Assembly (NCBI GenBank): GCA_958298945.1
Contig: OY282605.1
Location: 40,402,811 to 40,466,810, forward strand
Source: Atherix ibis
Lineage: Eukaryota > Arthropoda > Insecta > Diptera > Athericidae
Length of the DNA: 64,000 bases
Direction: 5' to 3'
Shown here: piece after piece, positions 34,301 to 46,439 of the stretch
Numbering within the stretch: position 1 is the stretch's first letter
How the letters are laid out: every line of letters begins with the position of its first letter
Program-made: the position numbers and the translations under genes
Notes under the pieces: model-generated
Databases searched by the model: none
What the model saw: only the letters and a program-made list of their open reading frames with translations
Told to the model about the DNA's origin: nothing

Positions 34301-36559
34301 TAATTAATTATAAAATTGGAAAATTTTAAGCTAATCAAATAATAATTTTTTATATAATATATATATTATATCCTTTTCAAAATGGATAATCATTCATAAA
34401 AAAAAAGTCTTTTTAAAAAAAAACAAATAACAGCCATTGTTACTCTAGAAAATCTACTTGACCTCAATATGTATAACTGAATAAAGAAGATTATTTAAAA
34501 GTATCTTTAAGGTAAACGAAACAGCTTCGTTTAATTTAAATTCTCCAACAAAAAAAAACAAATAAAAATTATTACTGCATATAAATTATTCAAATAAATG
34601 AGATGAAATTTATTAATTAATTAAAAAGTTTCAATTTTTAACCAAACAACTATAATTTTTATCATATATTTTACCTTGAAATCACCTTGTCCATATTAAG
34701 GAAAATAATTTCGAAAAAAAAATTCTTCATTTAAGAAAATTTAATTAATTTGGAAAAAGGTCAAAAATAATTCAATTATACAATAAATATTTAAAGAAAT
34801 TATAAATAATTACCAAAAAAAAATTGCATAAAATCGATGGCATATTAATAAGATTGAACAAAATTTACTCGTATTCGTTAAGACCATCTATCAATATTAA
34901 TAGATACTTTTGGGGAAATTCAAATTTACTCACTACTACTCCTTAAAGATTTCGAAGATGAAAACTTTTTTTTTTTACCATAAATAATTCTGAGTTATTA
35001 TAATACTCGTACTTATTAAGTTAGCCCTTCCAATCCTCACCATAATTGGGCACAGTTTTATTATTTCGTAACATAATTTTCAAGTAGAAAACTGCTATTA
35101 TAAAAAACAAGAAAATCAAATGATTTTGTCTTCAAGCAATATTAGCTAAGAGAACCAGGTATGAGTATATTCACAAAAAAAGCTTAAAAAGTATTCATTT
35201 CCTTTAGAGGTCTGTACATATACACATATTATCGGTAATGAAAGAATTGCGGGGAAATGGTAGACGCATGGTCAAAGAAGGTTCCCAGATTTTGACCACA
35301 AAAAAAATCCCAACAGCTAAGAGCAAAATAGAGATTCTTAAATATATAAATGGAGGTAAACAGATATGATTTCGAAAACGAATTACTATAAAAGTCTTTT
35401 TTGAAATACTACCGCCTACAATCATTGAAAAATTATGTTCGGTTTTTGGTAAAATGTTTCTTCTTTATTTTCAAAGATGTTCCTTAATTTGGTGTTTTTT
35501 TTTTCCTTTTACCTTTTTATTTTTCTTTGTAATGTATTTATGTGTATGGTTAAAATCTCTAAACTCTCAACTGCGGTGGTCAAATGAATCTACACAATGG
35601 AGGAGAGAATAATACATAAGAGAACGTTAAAAGGTATGTTATTCGGATATATTCATCACCTTCGTCGAGAATTGGGGATTACGGCCAGAGTCGGCAAGTC
35701 CAGAATATCCTAAAAATCATGTCATAATATCAGAAAATTGTGCGCATTTTGTACCTACAACGTAATATATTATCATTTTTATTCAATTCGATTCCACATG
35801 CAGAATTATTTTTGCAATTTTTTAGTGCAATTCTATTGCAAAAAGATCATCTGTGATAGAGAAAATAATCACAAATTAACTGCATTCAGAAATGTACCAT
35901 TTTTTGTAGGAAGTTTTTCGAATATAAGAAAGAAATTCTTATGAATAAAATTTAATGTCAAAATAAAAAAGTTACCAAAAAATTCAATTCGTTGGAAGTC
36001 GTTAAGTAGACGTACACGTTTTAAGACTCAACAGAAGAGAAAAGATGTATTGGTAAAAAAAAACAGATCGATAGTGAGTGGAATAGCACTTAAATATTCA
36101 AACTTGATCGGAGAACAAGTGGCTCACCTTGCCAAGGTTAGTCTAATGTGAGAGTAGACAATATTCAATTGAAGCTGGAGCCTTAGTTTGGTGGACTTGG
36201 GGCCGAAGATGTTGTCGCATGTGCGTCGCAATTGTTTACAGAACGTGCTATTCATACGAGAAAGAATATCTTTGCTGCGATGTACTAGTAAATGTAACTT
36301 TTTCCATATGCACCTACACATTTTTTTGCATATTTCTCTGCCTACTAACTTATACGAGTACGTACTATAGGTAAATGCCTTGCCAAGCTGATTAGATAAT
36401 ACTAAACCTTAGCGATATTCAGTTTACGCTTCGCATAATAAATTATAATTAATTACACATTGCGTTCGTTTTTAGATTAAATTTTTATTTATTTACATTT
36501 TTTTAATACTGCCATTTTATAAACAATAAGTAAATTTTCAATTACTTAACTCAAAACAT
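34301..36559. other. AT-rich sequence with a GC-richer patch at 35560-36420
   Basis: No gene is established. The patch 36124-36321 has a minus-strand open frame ending at a good donor-like site (GCAAG followed by GTGAGC at about 36131). It lacks a clear acceptor upstream, so at best it is an alternative first exon. Evidence is weak. Confidence 0.3.
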
Positions 36560-36655
36560 CTAACAGTACTCGATCCTTCTGAGATAATTTTTGGCGCATT
36601 TTCAGACTGTAATTCTATCATTACTTGATAAGGAATAAATATATTATTATTAATA
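36560..36655 (-). pseudogene. transposase C-terminal relic (DUF4817-type family)
   Basis: The minus strand reads IPYQVMIELQSENAPKIISE, matching NIRQV-AELQPE at 57345-57290. The dispersed repeat (36656-36870) lies directly upstream of it on this strand. Confidence 0.55.
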
Positions 36656-36870
36656 ATAAATTTTTATAAACAAATACTATTTGGATACAACACCACTTAC
36701 GGAATTGTTAAAGAGAAGAACTAAATAACATCTCACCATTGAAATTATTAGTTCAAAAGCACTCATTATTATTCGATAGGAAATTGTACGGTTTTGTGGA
36801 GACTTTTCAAACTAACATCTCTCCATAATATTTGAAATTATATTCCGTTTATTCTTTTCTTTAAAAAATT
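36656..36870. repeat. dispersed repeat, copy 2
   Basis: Similar to 26615-26870 over its length, same orientation, including tttggatacaacaccactta and gacttttcaaactaacatct. Function unknown. Confidence 0.75.
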
Positions 36871-37152
36871 TACATATTTAAGATTAGCAAATCTATAAAA
36901 AATAATATATTTTAATATAAAAACTAATTTTCATAAATAATATTAAAGGTAGGAAAATGGTTCTGCTAATAGACTCAAAAAGAACTCTACCGGCTTATGT
37001 AATATTAACAACGAACTAAATACTCAAATAACTAAAAATTATTCAGAATTAACTACTGCCAGTGTTTATATATGTACACTGAAGGCCATAAGTAAGTGAC
37101 CGCTTCGAAGAGTTGAATTCAAAATTGCAAAGAGTTGCATTTATAGAACCTT

Positions 37153-37961
37153 AATTAGACTGGAAATCATAAAACTTTACGTCGGTCTAGTACATCTAAA
37201 ATTACTAGTTTAAGTCAACATATACCCACAGTTTAAACAAGACTCAGTTGATTTTTTAAGTGTAAGAATAAAATATTATAAATAATTGACAATAAATAAT
37301 TTTCTAAAATCAATTTGGACTAATGAAAAGAAAAATTTATAAAACCAACAATTTTGAAACAGTTTAACCATGATTTAATTGAATTTCTTCGTCTAAAATT
37401 AAATTTTTGTAAATTATTGTAATAAAACCAAATTTTTTTAAATCAATTTGGACTTATAGAAAATAAAATTTATTAATCATAATATTTAGGGACTTTGCTA
37501 ATAGAGATCCACAATTTCAAGAAGACTCTATTGATTTTGTTGGTCTTAAATTAAATTATTGTAAATAATTAATAATAAATTAGATTTTTTTTTTTAATAA
37601 TTTGCTCTAATAGAAAACTGTTTATATTTTGGGACTTGGTCAGCATATACCTAGAGTTTAACCAAAATTTTGTTGGACTAAAATTAAATAATATAGAAAA
37701 TTCATTAGAAAAACCAATTTTTCTTTAAGTCAATTTAAACTTTTAAAGATTAATATTTAAAAAAAACATAATATCATGGGACTTGGTACATATATTAACC
37801 AATCATTTTGTAAATAATTGATAGTAAATTAAAGTTTTCTTTAAGCCAATTTGGACTAAGAGAAAATAAAATTTATTAAACATAAATTATTAAACGTTTT
37901 AATTAGACTGGGAATCATTAAAATTTACGTCGTTCTGGTAGGTGTAAAATTACTAGTTTAA
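37153..37961. repeat. 150-bp satellite fragment between 62-bp direct repeats
   Basis: About five decayed copies of the 150-bp satellite (37215-37890). They are bracketed by two similar 62-base sequences, 37153-37214 and 37900-37961, both beginning taattagactgg and ending attactagtttaag. The brackets are not part of the 150-bp unit. Confidence 0.8.
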
Positions 37962-38019
37962 GACGGAAACTTTCATTCCCCCAAATTTGGCTTAAATTAA
38001 ATAAAAACCACCGTTCCAA

Positions 38020-38250
38020 ACCGGTATCTCCAGCGATGGTGAAAAGATGTTTGAGAGCCGCTGGTCTATTTATGTATGTTGGTAGCGATTAAGAAACTTT
38101 TTCTCCGATTAGGAAAAAATTATTATATCTTTATTCCATCAATATGGAATTGTTGAGGGATTTAAAAATATTCTTAAATCTCCAGATTTTAAGGACTTCT
38201 TAAAATAATGCCAGAAGCTGTCCTGCATAACGTAAAAGAATTTTTATTTT
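38020..38250 (+). pseudogene. possible Tc1-like transposase relic
   Basis: The plus strand reads VSPAMVKRCLRAAGLFMYVG, then a stop and a piece like FSPIRKKLL. This resembles VSRKTVSRRLNEAGL...PLISKKNRKARL of Tc1-type transposases. It is short and uncertain. Confidence 0.3.
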
Positions 38251-38589
38251 TTAAAAACAGTTTTTCAATAATTATAGTGACCAATGCTCTTTTATTAGGT
38301 AGATCCTTAAATTTAATATAAACTATGGAGAGATTTTCTATAGGGTGCCGTAGCTGACAGTTTTTAAAGTTACTAAAAAGGGAACGAAACATGAAACAAG
38401 AATGCGTTTTCATTGCTGAGCAATATATTTTTTTTAAATGAACATTTCACAGATCTACTGATTTAACTTCATCAATTTTGAAGAGATTAATTAAAAACTT
38501 TTGGGAGATAAAAAATTTTAAAAATTTAAGAAATTTTTGGTTAATTAAAAAAATGATTACATTTGAGGTTCAGAAAATTCACGCGTTAT

Positions 38590-38890
38590 TGTTGAGAAAC
38601 AAATCCATCCACAACGTATTAATGTTTGGTGCGGATTTTAAGTTGGAGGCATCTTCTTCGAAAATGCAGCTGGTAAGTCAATAACAGTTAATGGTGCTCA
38701 CTATCACAACATGATAATCCAGTTTTTGTGCCTAAATTGTAAAATATGGCTGCGGATGACATGTGGTTTCAACAAAACCCATGTGATTTCAACAAGGACG
38801 ACATATGGTTTCACCAGCTCTAAAAACAATTAAATTACTGCATAAGTCACTTCCTTCTTATGTGATATTTGGGACATTCTTTGGAAAAGA
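38590..38890 (+). pseudogene. transposase relic (DUF4817-type family), plus strand
   Basis: The plus strand reads IHPQRINVWCGF, a stop, VGGIFFENAAGKSITVNGAH and YHNMIIQFL. After a frameshift it reads ADDMWFQQNPCD and NKDDIWFHQL, then TIKLLHKSLPSYVIF. Order and spacing fit the family well. The DDMWFQQ segment is repeated: gacatgtggtttcaacaa, a middle copy, and gacatatggtttcacca. Confidence 0.8.
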
Positions 38891-40349
38891 AAAATTGAGA
38901 GTATTATCCTTCCTCTAATACTGGAAAAGTATCTTATAACAGACAATAAAAAAAAACTAGTCTCCCAAATTCAACTGTCATCAAACCTAAAGAAGGTTTC
39001 TTCTACAAAACAAATTAATTTTTGAATATATTTTTTTCATATTTCAGGTTAAATATAAAACATAATTTTAAATGAATAAATATTTTTTTTCACACTTCCA
39101 TTAAATTGTCGAGTTTTATTAACGTACTTTTAGCCTGCAGTGTATATCACTAAAAAAAAAATTAAATTTTTTTTGGATAAATTACGGCCCATAATTTTCT
39201 TTTTTTTGCTGGTTGATTTCCTTATATCTTAAGCTAATCGTAAATCGCCCATCATAAGGGTATCAAATCTTCAAAGTTCATGGCAAATTTTTATACCCAC
39301 GTCAGAAAAAAAAAGCACAAACAGTCTGAATAAAAACCTAACCTAGCCGTACATACCTATACGTATAAACGTAGGTGCTAGGCAATGAAGATGAACACGT
39401 CTAACCAATCGATAAAAGTTGGATTCTAAAGAAAAACCCTCTTAAGATCTGACGATTGAAATATTTCCGACAATTTGGCCGCAACTAATCGATTACCAAT
39501 TTTGCTGACATCTTCAAGAAGACTTTTGTAATTTACAAAGAAAATCGCTTGTAATAGCCCATCATTGATTTACTGGCCAAACATTTTTCATGTTTATCTG
39601 CCTACAATTATTGTCTGAGCAAATTAATCAAAACAGAAAATTCGATTTCATTTGTAACAATTTGTAAAGTTTCTTCTTCTTCTTATTTTCAACTATTAGC
39701 AGAGATTGTATACTTTTTGGTGGTTTTTATTTCATTTTTTTTCTCTTTTCTGATACTTAATCTTTAAATGGGTTTTTTTTTATGGATCAAGTGTGGGAAC
39801 ACAATTCGAGTTTAAAATAATGCGAAAAGAGTTTTTTGAGGAGAGTTCACTTTGTGATTGGGAGTAAGACTTTGTAAATTCGAAAAGTTTTTTACGAATA
39901 ATTTTATTTCCTACTAAAAGTTAACTAATATTTAATAATATTGAAATTATTAAAAACTACCAAAACTGTATCACTTAAGCGTAAAAAAGAATTATCCAAA
40001 AAAAATATTCTGCAAAATTTTTATTTTAGCTGAACAAAAGCTTTACTAAAGCTTTATTTTTATAGCATACTAAGGATAATTTTTTTTAATACATCTTAGA
40101 AAATCTAAAAAAAAAACTACTGAAAATTTCAAAAAAAAATTAATATTTTACAAAAAAAAAAAAAAATCCATGTCATTTTTAGTACCATTTGTGCAGACAC
40201 GACAACTCAGGCAATTTATCACCAACTAGATTTGAACTCAAGACTTCTGCAATGCTATTAAATAAGAATACTTATTAAAAATGGCAGATATCAAATTTTA
40301 AATCGTCTAAAGTTTAACATTAATCCGGTAAAAAAATATATTTTTTGGA
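38891..40349. other. AT-rich intronic sequence
   Basis: No gene or array recognised; many A and T runs. Two short GC-richer patches (39290-39420 and 40180-40260) match nothing known. Confidence 0.45.
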
Positions 40350-40560
40350 AAAAATTTTAATTTTCGAAATTATGCTTTCTGTAAACTTTTTGCCCAATTA
40401 AGCCAAAATTTTTCGTATTGAATACAATGGCTTCTCCACAGTCACTTATGGATTTTGAGAGTCTCATGTATGAAAATTTTATCGATCAGGAAATGAACTG
40501 AAGACTCTTGTAATATTTTCCTATTAAAAGTGTCCTTACATAACCAGGTGCCATTTATAA
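40350..40560 (-). pseudogene. transposase relic (DUF4817-type family)
   Basis: The minus strand reads VTVEKPLYSIRKI and LGKKFTESIISK. At base level it matches the 25.3 kb copy (gaaaagccattgtat) and the 57.4 kb copy (ttgggcaaaaagtt), with a deletion between the two blocks. The 590-bp satellite begins about 50 bases further on. Confidence 0.6.
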
Positions 40561-40609
40561 TCCTATTAAAGGTACCATTAGAGGTCCATGTGATGGCAAA
40601 ACTATGCCA

Positions 40610-43600
40610 AAATCCGTCCCAAATTGGCTGATCATCTTACCATCTGATTTGTACCATTTGCTGATATAGCTGACTCGTCAGCCGATCAATTTTTGTAGGC
40701 AAAGTGGCTGACGAATCAGCTAATTTTGCCTGACCATCTAATAGCATGATTGTGACACATTTTTGTTTATCAGTAGTCAAGCCATCAGCCACTCTTTCAC
40801 ATCCATGATATGGCTGACGACATCGTCAGCTACGTCAGTCATGCCATTCTCTACCTGTATCGCTGTAGAATGCATGTAATTTTATGTCAATGCTTAATAT
40901 TCTGGAACCAAATTTATGATTTTTTTTTTAATTTACATTTAATTTACGTACAATTGTTTATAAATTCCTTTATATTGAGAAATTGAATTTTTTAAAATTA
41001 TTTTTTTTTTTTAATATAAAAAATACATTTTTTAAGATGTAGTATTTTTCTCTAGCTAAATTTTTAGCTATTTATTAAAAAAAAATTTGGTATAATTTCA
41101 TATATTTGAGTATAGAAAAATGTTAATTTTGTACGAAATTAAAATACCATCAGCCAATGGGTTAAACTCAGATGTGGCAGAGTAACTGACAGGCTGACCA
41201 TTGGCTGACTATTTCAAAGGTATAAATTTTAAGTTGTCTGTCATGAAAAATATTAAAAGGATCTTGATTGTTCAATAGAGTCAGCCATTGTTACCATCGT
41301 CAGCCACTTTTAGAATATTGGCTGTTGACTTTGGGATAGATTTGGCTGACCTTCTAATAGAATGACTTTTTGTCAGCCAACGTCAGCCGTCAGCCATACA
41401 TCCAATTCTTATCATGACTTCACGTTGGCTAACATCAGCCAATTTGGCTAATCGTCTAATAGCATCTTTAAGCAAAAGAAGCGGCCACGGCAGAAGTATT
41501 TAGAATTTTCAGTAATTGGATAATTTTAAACTAAACACATAATATCTAAAATAGTAGATTAATTAAATAGATGTTTTTTAATATTTAAAATGGATACTCC
41601 TTTTTGTTTTATAATAGATAATTTAAGGATATACACTTAATTAAATTTTCACCTCAATTCAAAATTTGTAAAAAAAAACTTTTCTATTATTTTATTGAGC
41701 TTCTATAGACAATAGAATAACTATAATTATAATTTTTTTCTTAATTTATGTACTTTATTAAAAAAAAAATTTTTAAATTATTATTGAAATAAGAACTTAA
41801 AAAAATTTTAACTATCAATTATTAAAAGGTTTTTGATTGTCCAATAGCTTGATTTATGCGTCAGCCATTGTTAGTCATCGTCAGCCACTTTTAGAATATT
41901 GGCTGTTGACTTTGGGACAGATTTCGCTGACCTTCTAATAGCATGACTTTTCGGCAGCCAACGTCAGCCGTCAGCCATACATTAGTGAGCCGTCATCCAA
42001 TTCTTATCATGACTTTACGTTGGCTGACATCAGCCAATTTGGCTAATTGCCTAATATCATCTTTAAGCAAAAGAGACGGCTACGGTAGAAGTATTTAGAA
42101 TGTTCAGTAATTGGATAATTTTAAACTAAACACATAGTATCTAAAATAGTAGTTTTATTAAATAGATGTTTTTTAATATTTAAAATGGATTCTCCTTTTT
42201 GTTTTATAGTAGATAATTTAAGTATATACACTTAATTAAATTTTCACCTCAATTCAAAATTTGTAAAAAAAAACTTTTCTATTATTTTATTGAGCTTTTA
42301 TAGACAATAGAATAACTATAATTATAATTTTTTTCTTAATTTATGTACTTTATTAAAAAAAAAATTTTTAAATTATTATTGAAATAATAACTTAAAAAAA
42401 TTTTAACTATCAATTATTAAAAGGTTTTTGATTGTTCAATAGCTTGATTTATGCGTCAGCCATTGTTAGTCATCGTCAGCCACTTGTAGAATATTGGCTG
42501 TTGACTTTGGGACAGATTTCGCTGACCTTCTAATAGCATGACTTTTCGGCAGCCAACGTCAGCCGCCAGCCATACATTAGTGAGCCGTCATCCAATTCTT
42601 ATCATGACTTCACGTTGGATGACATCAGCCAATTTGGATAATCGCCTAATATCATCTTTAAGCAAAAGAGGCGGTAGAAGTATTTAGAATTTTCAGTAAT
42701 TGGATAATTTTAAACTAAACACATAATATCTAAAATAGTAGATTAATTAAATAGATGTTTTTTAATATTTAAAATGGATACTCCTTTTTGTTTTATAATA
42801 GATAATTTAAGGATATACACTTAATTAAATTTTCACCTCAATTCAAAATTTGTAAAAAAAAACTTTTCTATTATTTTATTGAGCTTCTATAGACAATAGA
42901 ATAACTATAATTATAATTTTTTTCTTAATTTATGTACTTTATTAAAAAAAAAATTTTTAAATTATTATTGAAAAAAGAATTTAAAAAAATTTTAACTATC
43001 AATTATTAAAAGGTTTTCGATTGTCCAATAGCTTGATTTATGCGTCAGCCATTGTTAGTCATCGTCAGCCACTTTTAGAATATTGGCGGTTGACTTTGGG
43101 ACAGATTTCGCTGACCTTCTAATAGTATGACTTTTCGGCAGCCAACGTCAGCCGTCATTAGTGAGCCGTCAAACAATTCTTATCATGACTTTACGTTGGC
43201 TGACATCAGCCAATTTGGCTAATTGCCTAATATCATCTTTAAGCAAAAGAGACGGCTACGGTAGAAGTATTTAGAATGTTCAGTAATTGGATAATTTTAA
43301 ACTAAACACATAGTATCTAAAATAGTAGTTTTATTAAATAGATGTTTTTTAATATTTAAAATGGATTCTCCTTTTTGTTTTATAGTAGATAATTTAAGTA
43401 TATACACTTAATTAAATTTTCACCTCAATTCAAAATTTGTAAAAAAAAACTTTGCTATTATTTTATTGAGCTTTTATAGACAATAGAATAACTATAATTA
43501 TAATTTTTTTCTTAATTTATGTACTTTATTTAAAAAAAAATTGTTTAAATTATTATTGAAATAAGAACTAAAGAAAATTTTAACTATCAATTATTAAAAG

Positions 43601-44870
43601 GTTTTTGATTGTCCAATAGCTTGATTTATGCGTCAGCCATTGTTAGTCATCGTCAGCCACTTTTAGAATATTGGCTGTTGACTTTGGGACAGATTTCGCT
43701 GACCTTCTAATAGTATGACTTTTCGGCAGCCAACGTCAGCCGTCATTAGTGAGCCGTCAAACAATTCTTATCATGACTTTACGTTGGCTGACATCAGCCA
43801 ATTTGGCTAATTGCCTAATATCATCTTTAAGCAAAAGAGACGGCTACGGTAGAAGTATTTAGAATGTTCAGTAATTGGATAATTTTAAACTAAACACATA
43901 GTATCTAAAATAGTAGTTTTATTAAATAGATGTTTTTTAATATTTAAAATGGATACTCCTTTTTGTTTTATAGTAGATAATTTAAGGATATACACTTAAT
44001 TAAATTTTCACCTCAATTCAAAATTTGTAAAAAAAAACTTTGCTATTATTTTATTGAGCTTTTATAGACAATAGAATAACTATAATTATAATTTTTTTCT
44101 TAATTTATGTACTTTATTTAAAAAAAAATTGTTTAAATTATTATTGAAATAAGAACTTAAGAAAATTTTAACTATCAATTATTAAAAGGTTTTTGATTGT
44201 TCAATAGCTTGATTTATGCGTCAGCCATTGTTAGTCATCGTCAGCCACTTTTAGAATATTGGCTGTTGACTTTGGGACAGATTTCGCTGACCTTCTAATA
44301 GCATGACTTTTCGGCAGCCAACGTCAGCCGTCAGCCATACATTAGTGAGCCGTCATCCAATTCTTATCATGACTTTACGTTGGCTGACATCAGCCAATTT
44401 GGCTAATTGCCTAATATCATCTTTAAGCAAAAGAGACGGCTACGGTAGAAGTATTTAGAATGTTCAGTAATTGGATAATTTTAAACTAAACACATAGTAT
44501 CTAAAATAGTAGTTTTATTAAATAGATGTTTTTTAATATTTGAAATGGATACTCCTTTTTGTTTTATAGTAGATAATTTTAAGGACATTTGAAATTTTTT
44601 TATATGATAGAGAATGTTTGTATAAAGTTCTTTTAAGTTGAATTCAATTTTAGGATAAAATTTTTAAAACTCAATTAAATTTTCACCTCAATTCAAAATT
44701 TCTAAAAAAAACTTTTCTATTATTTTATTGAGCTTTTATAGACAATAGAATAACTATAATTATAATTTTTTTCTTAATTTCTTTACTTTGTTAAAAAAAA
44801 ATTTTTTAAATTATTATTGAAAAAAGAATTTAAAAAAATTTTAACTATCAATTATAAAATACTAGAAAAA
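40610..44870. repeat. 590-bp satellite rich in GTCAGCC motifs, about 6 copies
   Basis: gcgtcagccattg recurs at about 41859, 42454, 43043, 43631 and 44219, giving units of 588-595 bp. A more diverged unit precedes from about 41260, and a loose GTCAGCC cluster lies at 40660-40850. Each unit has a 200-base head with many gtcagcc, ggctgac, gccaacgt and acgttggctgac motifs in both orientations, then a 390-base AT-rich body. Copies 2 to 5 are very similar. The last unit has a changed tail after 44580. No ORF of note. Confidence 0.93.
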
Positions 44871-45165
44871 AATTGATTTTTACAAATAATATATCCTAAT
44901 GCCATAATTTTTAAACACTCTTGCTGAATAAGTTTAAAAAGCTTTCTGTTCTTTCGAATAAGTCTAAAAAAATATCTTAACAAATTAACACCTCACTTAA
45001 CATGGTTGTTCATCATCTTCTTACGTTTTAATTTTTAATATAAAATCAACAACAACAAAAAAATCGTATACATTTTAATATAATTTTTTAATAAGAAAAA
45101 TAAAAAAATTAATAAATTGATTTGTGTTAATTAAATGAATAAAAATGTTTAAATAAATAACAAAC

Positions 45166-45265
45166 CGATTCTTTTGACGTGTACATCACGATTGAATGAG
45201 ACTCGTGGCCCATTTGTTTGCAATTTTTGTGGTTCCGTTCGTTGAACTGCGACCTCTACGTCCAT
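45166..45265 (-). CDS. host gene, first coding exon (proposed)
   Basis: The minus strand opens at ATG (45265-45263, context aaaattATGG). It reads 33 codons plus one base: MDVEVAVQRTEPQKLQT, NGPRVSFNRDVHVKRI, then G before a GTTTGT donor at 45165. The single leftover base fits the two leftover bases of exon 2, giving an Ala codon, and the three exons then total exactly 987 codons. The patch is GC-richer than its surroundings and the peptide looks constrained. The leader (caacaaaacaaaaatt) is typical of an insect 5' UTR. A possible acceptor (tatctaag at about 45285) would mean further 5' exons. The donor is non-consensus at position +3. Other exons could lie in the 36-kb intron. Confidence 0.7.
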
Positions 45266-45599
45266 AATTTTTGTTTTGTTGACCTTAGATAATGTGGAAT
45301 TCGCAAACAAATTATAATTGCGAGTCTATTATCAGAAAACGTAGATATATTGGCCGTCATTTAGAATCGATTCCTATATTCGTAAAAATGCACAGTGGCA
45401 TTTTTATTAAACTTTCCCTTAAAGTCACTCTTTATACACTGATGCACATTTTTATAATATTCTCATCTTGTTTTGGGTCAATGTGTATCTTTTTTCATTA
45501 TTCTTAATAGTCAATATGCGATATCTGTAATCAAAAAAAGTCCTACTTTAAGAAGATGATCAACCTCACCTACCAATATCTTTTTAGTGTTTCTTTTTG

Positions 45600-45638
<39 letters not shown>

Positions 45639-46104
45639 GTTACTATTAATATTTTTATATTTATTCACATCATTTTAATGTTAGAAATTTAATGAATTTT
45701 TCCTAGTATTTGAAGTCAAAAATCATTATTGTTGGTTTAGTATTAAAAATTATAAAATTAGGTGCCAAAATCCCAACATAAAAAATATTATTTACTCACG
45801 CAGTGAGAGATATTTTATTAATTTTATATATATTCAAGTAGGTTTTTTTTTAGAGATTTACTTTATTAGAAATATACACAAAATATTTTTTGAAGAAAAA
45901 GTGGGGTTTTTTTTGCCTTAAAAGCATGCATAAATATTCTGAAAATATTTTCTTATGATTTTATTTAGTAAATGTACCGGATTATTCATTTTTTGTTTCT
46001 GAATATATAGCTCTGTCATTTAATAGTATTTTTATTTAAATATATTGTAATTAAATAATAATAAATATTATTTAATTATATTTAAAATATATAACAAATA
46101 CAAG
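45266..46104. other. upstream of first coding exon; ATT microsatellite
   Basis: Presumed 5' UTR, promoter side or further intron of the host gene. No TATA box or initiator could be assigned. An (ATT)n run of about 11 units lies at 45603-45637. Confidence 0.45.
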
Positions 46105-46175
46105 AATTTAATGATTGAAGATGAGGTTTTGGATGCTGATTTTTCTTTGAACAAAATGTTCTTCATTTCTTGCTC
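46105..46175 (+). pseudogene. transposase relic (DUF4817-type family), short
   Basis: The plus strand reads EDEVLDADFSLNKMFFIS, matching WVLEQQ-LDADF-KKILFSDEAHF of the family (compare 25.4 and 62.6 kb). Nothing before or after could be followed. Confidence 0.5.
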
Positions 46176-46439
46176 GGTAGATACGTGAAAAGGTAAAAAA
46201 AAAACTATTATGAGACTTTAAATATTTTTAATTAATTAGGAAAAAAAACCATTATAGAACTTTAAAAATTTACAATTAATTAGATCTGGTGTGTATTTTA
46301 GTCTGAAATTATCAAATAGTCCGTATTTTTTTTGAAAATCAAGAAGAAAATACTGTTAACGTTAATTCTAAATATTATGAGGTTAAAAAAAAACCTACTG
46401 TTTTTGCTCTCAAATTAAAGTTTTAAATTTGAACATTAC

